DNA from: Asterias rubens
Taxonomy: Eukaryota > Echinodermata > Asteroidea > Forcipulatida > Asteriidae
NCBI RefSeq assembly: GCF_902459465.1
Contig: NC_047076.1
Coordinates: 6,518,146 to 6,582,145, forward strand
Direction: 5' to 3'
Length of the DNA: 64,000 nt
Shown: piece by piece, positions 36,101 to 43,493 of the stretch
Position numbering within the stretch: position 1 is the stretch's first letter
Layout: each line of letters starts with the position of its first letter
Notes under the pieces: model-generated
The model's database searches: none
The model's input: the letters and a program-made list of their open reading frames with translations, nothing else
Told to the model about the DNA's origin: nothing
Position numbers and translations under genes: made by a program

Positions 36101-39100
36101 CTAGTGATTAACCCCTCTAATGCAAACTCTAACAATGGTCACGGTGACAGGACTATTTTAACAAACCCCAACGCATCTGATGAAGACCACACAGTCAAAC
36201 TGAATGTGCCAAACGTTGCCTCCGGAGAAAACACATCCGCGGAAGATGATGCCGATTGCTCGAAACCTGCCGTCAGGCCAGCCCGGGCTAAATCGGATTC
36301 GTCACTTCAGGAAGCGACATTGAGGGAGAGGAAAGTGCGATCAATTTCCTTGTCGGAATATCCACAGAAGTTGAGGCTGAGCTACGTACCTGAAAGTGCG
36401 GACTTGGAAAACGCAGTTGCGTCATCAGTGATCAGAGCATCGATCTCAACAGATGACGGCAAGGTAATTCAAAAACAACAAAGAGAGACATCGCACGGTC
36501 TCACCAAAAAGTGTCAACTTGAAGGACAACATCACCGGGCTGAAGTCGAGACGTCCAATGTTGCCTATTCTGGGTCCACAGGTTAGCTCACACAATGGCA
36601 TCCCATTTTTATGTCGTCTCATTGCTTGCGTCTGAATGCTGAGCATCTTGATGTTATGCCATCTTTTTTAAAATCACTAACATGTTTTTCCTTGCACTGA
36701 TCTTCATATAACTTCTTTCTACTGATCTTGCTAGTTTGCTGTGCATGTGATGTACGTTTTTGTACTTACAATACTTTCATTTCAAAAGCATCACATCTCA
36801 ACATTTGTTGCCATATTGCAAAGCTTAAATACAGCATTCGGAGCGTCCCCCACTTGCTGCTTATTTCCGGTCTGAAAAAGGTGTGAAGAGACCATAAAAC
36901 TTTTATATTTAGATGCAGGGATACATATATGGCTGAAGCTAGTCAGGTACAAACTGTGTCTCTAACGTGCTAAGTTCCGGAGTTATTGTCCAAACATAGC
37001 AGAAAGAGGATCAACAAATCATGTTTAAAGTTTGTGTTTAACTTTGGTAAGATTGAAAATATAAATGTAAGTCATGAGTAAATACTTGTGACTTACATGG
37101 TACTAAAAAATTGTCAGAGTGGAAATTTCCCTTGGAGTATTTTACCATCAAATTCTAGTTGAAACCCGAGTACTACAATTACTTTTGATCTTGTGAGTCC
37201 AAAATCTGATTTTAAGTACACAGGAGAAAATAGTGATGGTGTTTTTCGCTGTTTCTTGCGACTACGATGACCTATTGGGCTTTAACTTTCATACATGTAG
37301 GCTAACTTTGTCTTGTTCCCCATCTTATCATAGCAAAAATGAATAGTTAACTCGCTCGCACAAAAGGGGCCAGATTTAAATTCCGTCCAGCCTTGGTGTA
37401 GTTACGCTGTATAAATTTGCTACTAGGGCTTCTGCTTAGGCTAGAATGCCGTTTCATCATGCATTGAAGTATATCTAGGACATCATTAGCAATGCCTTGC
37501 GCAACAGTCGTAGCTGTAGCACTCGATTTGGATATAGCCTCACACTATTTTGAATGTGGGGTAAAAATCCAAGATGGCTGCACACCATTACGAGATCCAA
37601 CGCACGCCTTCATCAATGTTTATCCATCATAACCATTTTGCTGTTGTGATTACCCCACCCAAGCCAACTTGGTTTTTTACTAACTTCACGTTTTCAAGAC
37701 TAGCCTTATCTTTAACCTTAATCTCTAACTACGATGGTCATGAACAGATTATTGGCTGTGGCTTGACATAAGTTGCCATAGCAACACCGTTAGCAACAGC
37801 CGCAGCCACAATTTCAAACAGGGCCTTGCTTTTCGTGTCTTCCAGTCTAACTTTGATACTGTCTACGCAAGAAGTTAAAACTTGTTTTCAGACCTAGTAG
37901 ATATTCTCACGGTAGTAGTCGGGAATGTAAATGTGGCTGTAGTTTGGAATAATTTAATTTGAAACTTCAATTTTTACTTGTTTTCCTCCTTCTGTAGATG
38001 TGTTTGAACTGTTCAGAGACCATTCCTTTTTATATACAATTTGTCACAATGCACCAAGACTGGACTGGTTTTTATTCAACTGCCAGTTACAAATTTCCTC
38101 TCTTTCTTTTTTTGTTTTTTGGGGGGTGGGGGGGAGTCGTCGGGTGAAAAAGGCTAAAATCATGCAGACATTTGCGGCTGCTTCAGATATGTTGGATTAG
38201 CTGCGTGTTGTAGATACGGTCTCTAAAGGGTTTATTAAAGTTACACCTGTAGATATGTGTCAACTCTTGTTAGATATTTGAAATGTGAAGAATGGTTTTA
38301 TATTGAATGGCTGCTTAACAGAATACAACACATTTGTCTTATAACAGAGAGTCATTATTTAATTTTTAGTTTTTGTTTTCTATTTTTGTTTATTAAAATG
38401 GGGAGTTGTATAGGTTATCACGTTAGGAGTATGGTTTGGTAATGTCCTTGACCAAGGGGGACCAAGACCAGTATGAAAAGGTACTTGAGAAAGTACAGGG
38501 ATGCAGCAAACAAAAAACTCATGGAAACAATGGACCATGTGACCTTCGACCTCACATATTTACAAAAGAGCCACTGAGCCTGAACTTCCTGCAGGCATAA
38601 ATTGTACACAGCTCAAAGGATGACAACATTTAAAGCTGATATTTAATGGATCTAGAACGGTCTGGTTATTATCAACTTTTAATGTGAAAAAAATGGGGCA
38701 CATCTCATAACTTCCACAGTTGTTACCTTTATTACTCTTGAAATTCTGACACAAAATGAAAACTTTCCAATATGACCAGTGTAGTATCTTGCCTGCCTTA
38801 AAGGCCAAGAAATGTATGCAGCCATTGTTTTTGCTAACAAAAACTACATGGTCTGTACACATGTATTTAATAAGCGACTTTAACAATGTATTTTGCACGT
38901 TTGAATTGAATGATTTTTTGCACGCTGCTGTTCAGTTCAGAAGTTTTCTAGTCACTGCACCTTTAGTAGCATTGAAGATAGTCCACAGTAACTTCTGTTT
39001 ACAGAGAACAGGGGTGCGTGCCAGTCAGGCGAACAACGCAAACATTTGCCAAAGCACATGCATGTTTTTAAATGTGTAAGGCGCAAAATGTGTTTGCAAA

Positions 39101-42100
39101 ATTTGACATACTGTTTTGTGGTGTTAACTTGTGTTCTCCAACTTAGAAAAATGGAGAAAAGCAGTAACAACTTGAAAATTGGACCAATTTTACCTCAAAT
39201 AAATCAAAACGTTTGTAACAAAGTGTGTTTTTGGTTACATCATAAAGTCTGCTTGTTCACAATTGTGTTGAACACCAGGTAATGAAATTGTAGACTGTAT
39301 TTTGCTATCCAAACTGTTAGCATGGCAGACATTTCATAAGCGGTTGCGCAAAGGGTCGCTTGATTGGAATGCATCCCATGTATCATGTGGTTTTATATCT
39401 GGTTGATCTTATTTCAACTGGAAATGTTGAAATTTATTAGTTACTAAAATCATTATTAGTATGATGTGAGTATCACTTCCATTGTCCATTACATGACCAT
39501 ATGTAAGCAGTAAAGCACAATTCCTTTCTGCTCAGCAAAAATGAGCAGTCACAGCTGGTACAGGTGACATGGTAATTTGGCTGGTAGCCATATTCTGTTA
39601 AAGACGCTGGACACTATCGATAATTGTCAAAGACTAGTCTTCTCGCTTGGTGTATCTCAACATATGCATAAAAAAACAAACCTGTGAAAATTATAGAGCT
39701 CAATTGGTCACCAAAGTTGCGAGATAATAATGAAAGAAAAAATACCCTTGTCACACGAAGTTGTGTGCTTTCAGATGCTTGATTTCGAGACCTCAAATTC
39801 TAATTCTGAGGTCTCAAAATCAAATTTGTGGAAAATTACTTCTTTCTCGTAAACTTGTCACTTCATTGGGAGCCGATTCTCACAATGTTTTATATTATCA
39901 ACCTCTCCCCATTTCTCGTTACCAAGTAAGGTTTTATGCTAATAATTATTTTGAGTAATTACCAATAGTGTCCACTGCAAGCATATTTTGTGCTTGGCTT
40001 TTTTGTGCTAAAAGCAGATCTATGACCCTTGGAATAAGGTTGTGTATAGGGCCATACAATGCAGGAAACATAAATTAAGTGTTGGAAAATGATCTGGTTA
40101 ATCTTTATGACTAATCCTTACTTTTGTTTGGTTGTTGTCTCTCGGCAGATAAAGACGACAAAGCGCAGAAGGAGCTTCTCTCCCACATGATGGAGATGAG
40201 CTTGACTGAGGACTCCAAGGAGACCTATCCTCCAAACACTCAGGCAGAAGACACCAACTACATGCTGGAGGAAAAATCAGTCCATGACCTAGCGTTCAAT
40301 GTCACTAGGGAGACAACTGAGTCTGTTGTCAGCGCCGCAGGGAGTGTAGATGGCGACAGGGTTGAGAAGGAGGAGAAGGCTAAGACAAAGGAAGACAGTC
40401 CCAAAAAGGCGGAGCCCGTCAATGAGGAGAAGTTGACCGACCAGTACGCGCTGCTGCAGTCCCAGCTTGCCGCTCTGCAGCAGCAGATGATGATGTCGCC
40501 GCAGGCCGGCATGATCGGGATGCAGATGCAGCAAATGCAGCAGCAGATGTTGCTGCAGCAGCAGATGATCAGCCAAATGATGATGTCATCGGGCCAACAG
40601 CCGATGGTGATACCCGTCGCGTACCAACAGCCGATGATGTCACCCCAGCAACCAATGATGTCACCGTCGCAGCAGCAGCCACAGATGATGATGTCACCGC
40701 ATCAGATGATATCGCCGCAGGGACAGCAACAGATGATGATGTCACCTCAGCAACTCATGATGTCCCCACCAATGATGTACTCATCTATTCCCATCCAGCA
40801 GAATGCTCATCAGCAACTGCCGTCCACAGCCACAGTGCAGTCTCAGCAAACCCCGATCTTAGCCACCCATGAGCTAAAAGACTCAAAAGAGTCGCCCAAC
40901 AGGGAAGAAGCTTTTATGAATGAAGCCGTGAATGCTGATGCGCAAGTAGACGAGGTTGAGGATGTGGTTCAGGTTGAGGTAGAAGAACGCGTAGAAACTG
41001 TTCCAAGACCTCTCTCACCACCCTTGAAAGCCGAGGCGGTTTCCGTTAGCCATCCAACTTATCATTTTGCCCGATCACGGGACGTGCCAAATGGTGATGC
41101 AAAAGTAAAGAAAGCATCTCCGCCCAACACACTCCGTAGTCCCAAGTCTCAGCAGAGGGTATCTGTTCTCATCAACCCAGAGGAGGCTTCTCCTGAGAAA
41201 AGTGTAGCTTCGGAGGAGAATTGCAATGATACCAAACGTCCACCTAAGATTGACGTGAATCAGAATGCAACCCCAGGAGACAGGTCATCGATCAGTGAGT
41301 TTGCTGTCAGTGGGTCAGCATCATCTTCCACAGAACCCGTGTCCCCAAAGTCGGAGAAGCCGAAGAAGTCGGGTTTCAATTTGTTCAAGAAGAAAACGTC
41401 AAAGTATTCCTACATCTTGTCCGCACAGAGGGAGTTCTCGAAGAAGTCAGAGACAGATCGTCAGCGCACCAGCTCCAACCCTCCCAAACCCGCCGAGGTT
41501 CAGTCGGACAGCAACAACGGGTCCAGAGGTAGGGCAAACACCCTTGATTCCTATGACCCGAACCGGGTCGGTAGGAACTTTGCGTCCACTGACCCCGCCA
41601 TAGCTGACTTTGAGCGAGACATGAAACGGAACGTCCACGTTCCTCCCAATCTTGCAATATCTCATTCCGCAATACCGCCAAGGACCAAACCAAAGACCCA
41701 AAAACCGAAAGACCAATCAAGTCCCGAACCCGCCCAAACAGCGACCCCCCTTACCCATTCCCCTAAAGAACCCCCTCTCCCAGTTACTAACGTTGATAAC
41801 CAAGCAACTAACACCGCTTCTACTAACAAAGTCCCTGTATCCCCAAATACTTCTGATGAGACATTCACTTTGCCTGGACCAGCCACTTCGAAAGAAGCAA
41901 TCCAAACTCCCCCCACACCAGCAACATCAGAACCCCTTCCGTCCCTGGCTAACAAACCCCAAGGGTCTCCAACCCATATTAACCCAGATGAAGCCATACT
42001 CTTAGAATCGCCTTGTTCCAACTCACCTAACGAAAACCCAGTACCCCCTGTACGAAAGACACAGATTAAGCCCGAGGACACCTTGAGGACTGTCAAAGCT

Positions 42101-42226
42101 ACTGGAGAGACCGAGGGAGCGGGTGGGCCTGTTCCACGGAGGCGGGCCAAGATCATCAACTTGAGGGCCCTGCAGGAGGAGCAAGAGAGGATCAAGGCAG
42201 AAGCCAGCGTGTCTGAGCTTAGACAG
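18090..42226 (+). CDS. cobl: Cordon-bleu (COBL) orthologue, gene-level entry
   Basis: Twelve coding exons: 18090-18130, 18913-19113, 19535-19643, 21775-21894, 22763-23000, 25106-25185, 25504-25996, 27939-28169, 29306-29401, 32208-32501, 36096-36581, 40149-42226. All junctions are GT-AG and phases agree, giving 1489 codons. Seen: a KRSRAPPPP motif near residue 16; the Cobl N-terminal ubiquitin-like region in exons 2-4 (LTLVLPGDKL, LDLLIMISSKNRLNPSGH) and a second in exon 5; Lys-rich exon 6; KKRRPAPPPP and RKRRAPAPPRP in exon 7; then long disordered Pro/Glu/Ser-rich sequence and a Met/Gln-rich tract. Known: vertebrate COBL nucleates actin through C-terminal WH2 motifs and binds syndapin through KRAP motifs. 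No WH2 motif is visible here. The last exon is unresolved: the frame either reads through the donor to a stop at 42248-42250 or splices onward. Confidence 0.92.
18266..18325 (-). mobile_element. tRNA-derived SINE (family S-a), truncated copy 2
   Basis: Only the tail remains, in COBL intron 1: AGGTGTGGGGGAAAACCCCA, GAGAATTCTTCCAGGGAAAA, CCCATACAG. It matches 15900-15950 word for word with small changes. Confidence 0.65.
18913..19113 (+). CDS. cobl: COBL coding exon 2
   Basis: Residues about 14-81. Starts after CTATACTGCAG and ends at GTAAGA. It contains KRSRAPPPP and then LTLVLPGDKLVKASVAKT, the first beta-hairpin of the Cobl ubiquitin-like domain. Intron phase is 2 on both sides. A 152-residue open frame on the opposite strand is only its antisense shadow. 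Confidence 0.92.
19535..19643 (+). CDS. cobl: COBL coding exon 3
   Basis: Residues about 81-117, TTPILDLLIMISSKNRLNPS then GHMIAQPG. This is the helix and following strand of the Cobl domain, matching the LLVELCLQNHLNPSHH segment of vertebrates. Acceptor TTTTCCCCTGCAG, donor GTAAGT, ending in phase 0. Confidence 0.93.
19865..20240. mobile_element. MITE family A, full-length copy in COBL intron 3
   Basis: Ends are TTTAAAGACACTGGAAACTATTGGTAG and GAGTAATTACCAATAGA. Internal landmarks are AACCTGTGAAAATTTGAGCTCA, AACACCCTTATCACACAAAG, the central inverted repeat GAGACCTCAAG...CTGAGGTCTC, TTACTTCTTTCTCGAAAACT, and TTATGCTAATAATTATTTTGAG. Length ~375 bp, non-coding. Other copies in the window are listed separately. 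Confidence 0.85.
21013..21390. mobile_element. MITE family A, subfamily B copy in COBL intron 3
   Basis: This variant has ends TTTAAAGGGAAGGTACATGT and ACGTGTACCTTCCCTTTAAG. At its centre is a perfect palindrome around ACTTCTAGCTAGAAGT instead of the GAGACCTC pair of subfamily A. The rest (AGCTCAATTGGTCATCGGAG, TTTTGAGTAATTACCAAACG) follows the family. Length ~378 bp. Confidence 0.85.
21588..21725. repeat. Dispersed repeat, copy 2 (pair with 11225-11355)
   Basis: Carries GGTAAGGGGCACACTATGAG, GAAAATGTAAATT, AAGGGCACCAAAGCAA and TGTGGGTGC in the same order as 11225-11355. It lies just upstream of COBL exon 4 without touching its acceptor. Confidence 0.65.
21775..21894 (+). CDS. cobl: COBL coding exon 4
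   Basis: Exactly 40 codons, phase 0 at both ends, residues 118-157 (LKSSQTLADIVGDTVYIIPR and a Lys/Glu-rich end). It closes the first ubiquitin-like fold. The pattern 'L-x-D-x-V-G-x-x-x-x-Y-I-I-P' matches the TLIGTLNVHTVFLKEK segment of vertebrate COBL. Acceptor TTTCTTACACAG, donor GTAAGA. Confidence 0.9.
22133..22519. mobile_element. MITE family A, full-length copy in COBL intron 4
   Basis: Ends TTAAAGGCAGTTGACACTAT and ATAGTGTCCACTGTCTTTAA, with the central inverted repeat CGACACCTCAAG...TTGAGGTCTCG. In plus-strand orientation it is the reverse of the 19865 copy. Length ~387 bp. Confidence 0.85.
22763..23000 (+). CDS. cobl: COBL coding exon 5 (second ubiquitin-like region)
   Basis: Residues 158-237: TTRITVVSNKNHKMVLRVDP, then KTLKDLLPRICEERGVDPGS, SLRLVNRPNDPYDL, and STGVIEFLLVDAKGQPA. 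This matches the second Cobl ubiquitin-like segment of vertebrates ('VRLVVNYLRTQKAVVRVSP...LPVICAKCEV...LNELGIKELYAWD') strand for strand. Acceptor TTGGTTCACAG, donor GTAGGC, phase 0 to 1. It is the most diagnostic exon for family assignment. Confidence 0.95.
23255..23481. mobile_element. MITE family C, degraded copy
   Basis: Shares CATGCTAAAATAATTTT, AAGTAATATTTTAAGGGAAG, ACTGTGTAAGTTTGATGTTA, ATCTGTGGACATTGTGGACA and AAAAGTACCCAAACCCTTTA with the complete family C copy at 24053-24460, in the same order. The left end is decayed. Confidence 0.65.
23482..23925 (+). mobile_element. tRNA-derived SINE (family S-b) split by a MITE
   Basis: The head GTGTCATTGCCGAGTGGTTT carries an A box (TGCCGAGTGG). 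Box B is degenerate (GTGGGTTTGTTTCCCGG), and the unit then reads CATGACACTTGTGTCCTTGA GCCAGGTGCTC. The same head and tail occur at 56715-56935. The SINE reads to about 23681, is interrupted by a 148 bp MITE (23682-23829), and resumes with GGGAGCTGAGAAAGATTAAA and a tail ending TATAAAAGCGC followed by T/A-rich sequence. Confidence 0.65.
23682..23829. mobile_element. MITE family K (148 bp) nested in a SINE
   Basis: Terminal inverted repeats GGGCTGATTTCACACAG and CTTTGTGAAATCAGCC enclose 110 bp of non-coding sequence. Because SINE sequence continues on both sides, this is a younger insertion into an older SINE. Confidence 0.65.
23956..24905. mobile_element. Inverted-repeat element with duplicated left arm, hosting MITE C
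   Basis: A ~75 bp block starting GAGGGGCTCCAAGGTCAA (23958) recurs directly at 24461 (GAGGGGCCCCAAGGTCAA). It recurs in reverse complement at about 24785-24905 (CATCACAAAACTCAAATTTG, ACCTTGGAAACACTC). The 24461-24905 pair looks like the termini of one non-autonomous element. The extra left arm at 23958 lies on the far side of MITE C. Confidence 0.55.
24053..24460. mobile_element. MITE family C, complete copy in COBL intron 5
   Basis: Ends TTAAAGGGTATATGTACTTT and AAAAAGTACCTGAATCCTTTAA are inverted repeats. The halves are imperfect mirror images (GAGTAAAAGT...; GTTTTACTCATTTCTCAAAA) around a central palindrome TTTTGGTCTCATGAGACCAA. Length 408 bp. It is flanked by two direct copies of a ~75 bp sequence (23958-24032 and 24461-24532). 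Confidence 0.8.
25106..25185 (+). CDS. cobl: COBL coding exon 6 (basic segment)
   Basis: Residues 237-263: GGELEVMPEPKKKKGSFFNR then ITKKKKE. It corresponds to the KKKFLGFFKVNKRS basic/aromatic patch after the ubiquitin-like region in vertebrate COBL, likely a membrane or partner contact. Acceptor CCCTTTTATAG, donor GTAATG, phase 1 to 0. Confidence 0.88.
25504..25996 (+). CDS. cobl: COBL coding exon 7 (KRAP-type motifs)
   Basis: Residues 264-428. It contains two basic-proline motifs, LKKRRPAPPPP near 25681-25713 and LRKRRAPAPPRP near 25783-25818, followed by RPPRPTSPPMR. Vertebrate COBL KRAP motifs of this form bind the SH3 domain of syndapin/PACSIN, so the same partner class is likely (inference). 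Phase 0 to 1. If the donor GTTTGT at 25997 is not used, the frame runs 26 codons further and stops inside a MITE. Confidence 0.93.
26046..26276. mobile_element. MITE family A, internally deleted copy
   Basis: Ends CACTTGACACTATTGGTAAT and ATTACCAAAGGTGTCCAGTG are intact, but the middle is shortened to ~230 bp and keeps AAGCCTTTTATTAGCCATCT, TGTTTTTTCTTTCATTATTC and CAAGTGAGAATACTGGTCTT. It begins 50 bp after the COBL exon 7 donor. Confidence 0.8.
26845..27151. mobile_element. Short inverted-repeat element (about 305 bp) in COBL intron 7
   Basis: Left end ATAGACCTTTCTAT and right end ATAGAAAGGTCTAT are perfect inverted repeats. The left is preceded by TTCT and the right followed by TGG, so a TA-type target is possible but unproven. 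No open frame inside. The flanks (CACAGACCTTCATCATG at 26805 and CATGCCCTGATGAAGGTCTGTGGG at 27239) are themselves inverted, so this may be an insertion inside an older element. Confidence 0.5.
27939..28169 (+). CDS. cobl: COBL coding exon 8 (cassette-type)
   Basis: Residues 428-505: KPPRPTKPPRPP, then PVFVPPPPPEIPPSPD and an acidic end. 231 bp, phase 1 at both ends, so it can be skipped without a frame change. The proline-rich runs are candidate SH3 or profilin/EVH1 ligands (inference). Acceptor TGCACCACAG, donor GTGAGA. Confidence 0.85.
28170..28560 (+). promoter_or_regulatory. Candidate intronic cluster of POU-like palindromes
   Basis: Within 320 bp of COBL intron 8, ATTCATGAAAA (28210), CATGAATATTCAC (28307), ATGAATATTCAT (28452) and TGAAAATTCATGA (28514) recur, with TAAT-rich words between. 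ATGAATATTCAT is a perfect palindrome resembling POU-dimer sites. The enhancer role is an inference. Confidence 0.25.
29306..29401 (+). CDS. cobl: COBL coding exon 9 (cassette-type)
   Basis: Residues 505-537, with SPRVYTESLSSSVTETGLDE then AFEEAIAMGAAG. 96 bp, phase 1-1. Acceptor CTCGCTTTTTCACAG, donor GTTCGT. An alternative in-frame acceptor (CACTTTTTTCAG ending at 29185) would add 120 bp of open reading frame (AEPDLSVLLCMKL...). That extra stretch is hydrophobic and Cys-bearing, unlike its neighbours, so I prefer the short form. Confidence 0.75.
29414..29437 (+). repeat. Poly-C tract (24 nt) just after the exon 9 donor
   Basis: An uninterrupted run of 24 C starts 13 nt after the exon boundary. 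It is length-unstable sequence next to a splice donor, and its complement is a G-run able to form a quadruplex. Confidence 0.9.
30471..30853. mobile_element. MITE family A, subfamily B copy in COBL intron 9
   Basis: Ends TTTAAAGGGAAGGTTCACGT and ATGTGTACCATCCCTTTAAA. The central palindrome is expanded to AAAAGACTTCTACATGTAGC then TAGAAGTCTTTT. Length ~383 bp. Confidence 0.85.
31272..31921. mobile_element. MITE family D, split copy
   Basis: Left end GGGCCCAATTTCATAAAGCT, followed by GTTAAGCAGAAAATACTGCT and TTTGCTAAGCAA. The right end is reached only 500 bp later: TATTTCTGCTTAGTAATACT, TGTGCTTAGCAAGTTTTTGT, TTAAGAAATTGGGCC. Complete copies are ~160 bp, so about 490 bp of other sequence separates the halves. 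Confidence 0.65.
32208..32501 (+). CDS. cobl: COBL coding exon 10 (acidic, cassette-type)
   Basis: Residues 537-635, about 40 percent Asp/Glu (for example QEEEETLASPPEDQTELEVE). 294 bp, phase 1-1. No domain recognised; probably a disordered acidic linker. Acceptor TTTTCTTGACAG, donor GTAGCT. Confidence 0.82.
33064..33252. repeat. Dispersed repeat family F, copy 1
   Basis: Shares GGTTGAATGG, CACTGCTGTGC, TGGCTGGTA, GGGTAACCTG, AGGGATGATGA, AAAGGCCGAATTACAGTGAC, CACTGTGGGACA and GGTGAAGCGAATAATT with 45223-45425 in the same order. The block is ~190 bp, non-coding and unclassified. Confidence 0.75.
33925..34070. mobile_element. Long hairpin (MITE-like), arms about 62 bp
   Basis: ACAAATATTGAGTGGCT, GAGTGGAATG, ACATTATCGC and GGTAAAATTTGGACT on the left are answered on the right by AGTCCAAATTTTACC, GCGATAATATT, CATTCCAC and AGCCACTCAATATTTGT. 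The loop is ~20 nt. It would fold into one strong stem. It may be the end of a larger element reaching to about 34410, where another TTATATAA motif occurs. Confidence 0.7.
35118..35222. mobile_element. Small palindromic MITE, about 105 bp
   Basis: The left TAAGCCATTTCTGAATGAGC and the right CATTAATTCAGACAATGGCTTG are inverted, as are CAGCTACGGCTGTGGCTG and AACAGCTGCAGCCACAG. GC-type words of the same kind recur at 37500-37830 and 43920-44040, suggesting a small family. Confidence 0.55.
35373..35743. mobile_element. MITE family A copy in COBL intron 10
   Basis: Ends TTTAAAGGCAGTGGACACTA and ATAGTGTCCACTGTCTTAAA, with the central inverted repeat AGACCTCAAG...CTTGAGGTCTC. Length ~370 bp. Confidence 0.85.
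36096..36581 (+). CDS. cobl: COBL coding exon 11 (cassette-type)
   Basis: Residues 635-797, Ser/Asn-rich with PAVRPARAKSDSSLQEATLR and RSISLSEYPQKLRLSYVPES. 486 bp, phase 1-1. Acceptor CCTTCAATAG, donor GTTAGC. A GTAATT at 36464 would also be a donor but leaves phase 0 and breaks the frame into exon 12, so it is rejected. No known domain. Confidence 0.82.
36582..39596 (+). other. COBL intron 11, proximal part, no exon accepted
   Basis: A 3 kb stretch without a supported exon. A good acceptor at 37997 (TCCTTCTGTAG) opens a frame of about 65 codons but finds no matching donor. Around 37370-37830 diverged words like AGCAACAGCCGCAGCCACA suggest an old MITE of the 35118 type. Confidence 0.45.
39597..39980. 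mobile_element. MITE family A copy in COBL intron 11
   Basis: Ends TTAAAGACGCTGGACACTAT and ACCAATAGTGTCCACTGC, with the centre GAGACCTCAAATTC...CTGAGGTCTC. It lies ~170 bp before the exon 12 acceptor. Confidence 0.85.
40149..42226 (+). CDS. cobl: COBL coding exon 12 (large, disordered)
   Basis: Residues 797-1489. In order: an acidic Lys/Glu-rich opening; a Met/Gln-rich tract at 40433-40820 built on QQPMMSP-like repeats; a Ser/Pro-rich region; a basic patch KKSGFNLFKKKTSKYSY near 41370; long Pro/Thr/Ser-rich sequence; and a charged helix-like end RRRAKIINLRALQEEQERIK. The 2078 bp exon enters in phase 1 and reaches donor GTGGGG in phase 0. Without splicing the frame adds VGVCSTT and stops at 42248. 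A WH2 motif (LL-x-x-I-x-x-G-x-x-LKK) is not present. The open frames of up to 177 codons on the opposite strand are antisense shadows. Confidence 0.88.
40433..40820 (+). repeat. cobl: Met/Gln-coding repeat tract in COBL exon 12
   Basis: Imperfect 21-27 nt units translate to variants of QQPMMSP and QQQMMMSP about eight times, preceded by QMQQMQQQMLLQQQM. The tract is prion-like in composition and likely to vary in copy number. Confidence 0.8.
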
Positions 42227-43334
42227 GTGGGGGTGTGTTCAACAACTTGAATGCATGTCGCTCCAAGCTCACACCGCTATCACCCATTGTTTACCCTCTT
42301 TACCCATTCATATGTTGGGGCAGATCCAAGTCAAAATTTCACCAAACTCACATTTCTACAAGTCTATCAAAAGCTTTCCTGTGCCGCCGCCTTGTCTCGT
42401 ATTTGTAACCTGTATCTTGTCAAAAATGGCCCTACATTCAACACTTACCACCCCAATTAACCCTTTTTACCCAGTTCTTGCTGCAGGCATGCAACTTTTC
42501 AGCTTGTCAATCTGATTTCCTTGATTCTGAACTGTGTCATTGAGAACTAAAGAAAGGCTTGCTTTACCTGACACTTTTCTCGTTGACAAATTGAAGTTGC
42601 ATGCCTGTTTCGTGCTACCCCACTTCTTTTCTCATACCTCTCCAAGCACCCTACTGCTGCCTCCCATACCCAAAGTATTCCACTCCCACCCATACCCCAT
42701 CCACGTACCCTTCTTCTACCTCAAGTATTGCATTTTCTTTCCCATGAACCGAAAGTATCCTAAAACACCCATACCACTCCACCCACAACATAGTACCGTC
42801 CACAACATACCTTACTCAGACTCACGCCCTATTATTCCAGACTCCAACATCCTGCCTTACCAATACCCCAAGTATCCCATGCCCACCTCTCACCCCACTA
42901 AGTTACTCCACCCCCATACCTTCCCATGAACTGTCACTAAACATCCCAATTTGCTCAGAACATTTTGATTGTGTTAAACTTTGCGATGGCCAAAATATTA
43001 TATCAAGATTGTTTGAGGTGCTATATGTTGAAAGTCAAAAGCAGTGCATGAAATTCACCGCCTCGCCAGCCATTACGTTGATATTACATATGTGGTAATG
43101 TATTAAGCTCAGTCGTGGTAATTTAGCAGTGAAATCACAGAGAGGTCACAAATTTCAGTCATCATTTGGATACAGAAGTTTATCAAAACTAACTATCAAG
43201 CAATTATAAAACAGTTGAAGTGATTGACTGTATGAGCCTACAATTGTCACAAACTGCATGCGATTGAACCATGTTCAAACATCTTTACACAAAACAAAAT
43301 TTGTACAACATTTTTGGCTGCAAAAGCCAACTAC

Positions 43335-43493
43335 TGGGCCAAGTTTCACAACGCTGTTAAGCAGAAAATAGTGCTAAGCAAATTTCCTTGCTAAGCGACA
43401 AATAAGTGGGGAGACAGTAACCTGTTTCTGCTCAGCAAATTTTGTCTTTCTCTGGTATGTTTTTGTGCTCTCAGGTTTTGTGAAATTGGACCT
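43335..43493. mobile_element. MITE family D, complete copy
   Basis: Ends GGGCCAAGTTTCACAACGCT and GTTTTGTGAAATTGGACC. Inside are inverted words TTAAGCAGAAAATAGTGCTAAGC and CTGTTTCTGCTCAGCAAA. 159 bp, palindromic, non-coding. Confidence 0.7.

Noticed and set aside
36464..36469. Early donor GTAATT in COBL exon 11
   Set aside because: It would leave phase 0, which does not join the phase 1 acceptor of exon 12.
37998..38200. Possible extra COBL exon after a good acceptor (TCCTTCTGTAG)
   Set aside because: It continues the phase but runs into a poly-T/poly-G tract, has no credible donor, and its peptide (hydrophobic, Cys/Trp-bearing) is unlike the disordered neighbours. It could only be an alternative terminal exon.
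41662..42195. 177-codon open frame on the minus strand
   Set aside because: Antisense shadow of the Pro/Thr-rich part of COBL exon 12.
42534..42929. 131-codon Pro/His/Tyr-rich open frame after COBL
   Set aside because: Product of a C-rich low-complexity stretch; no splice acceptor in phase and no similarity to Cordon-bleu.
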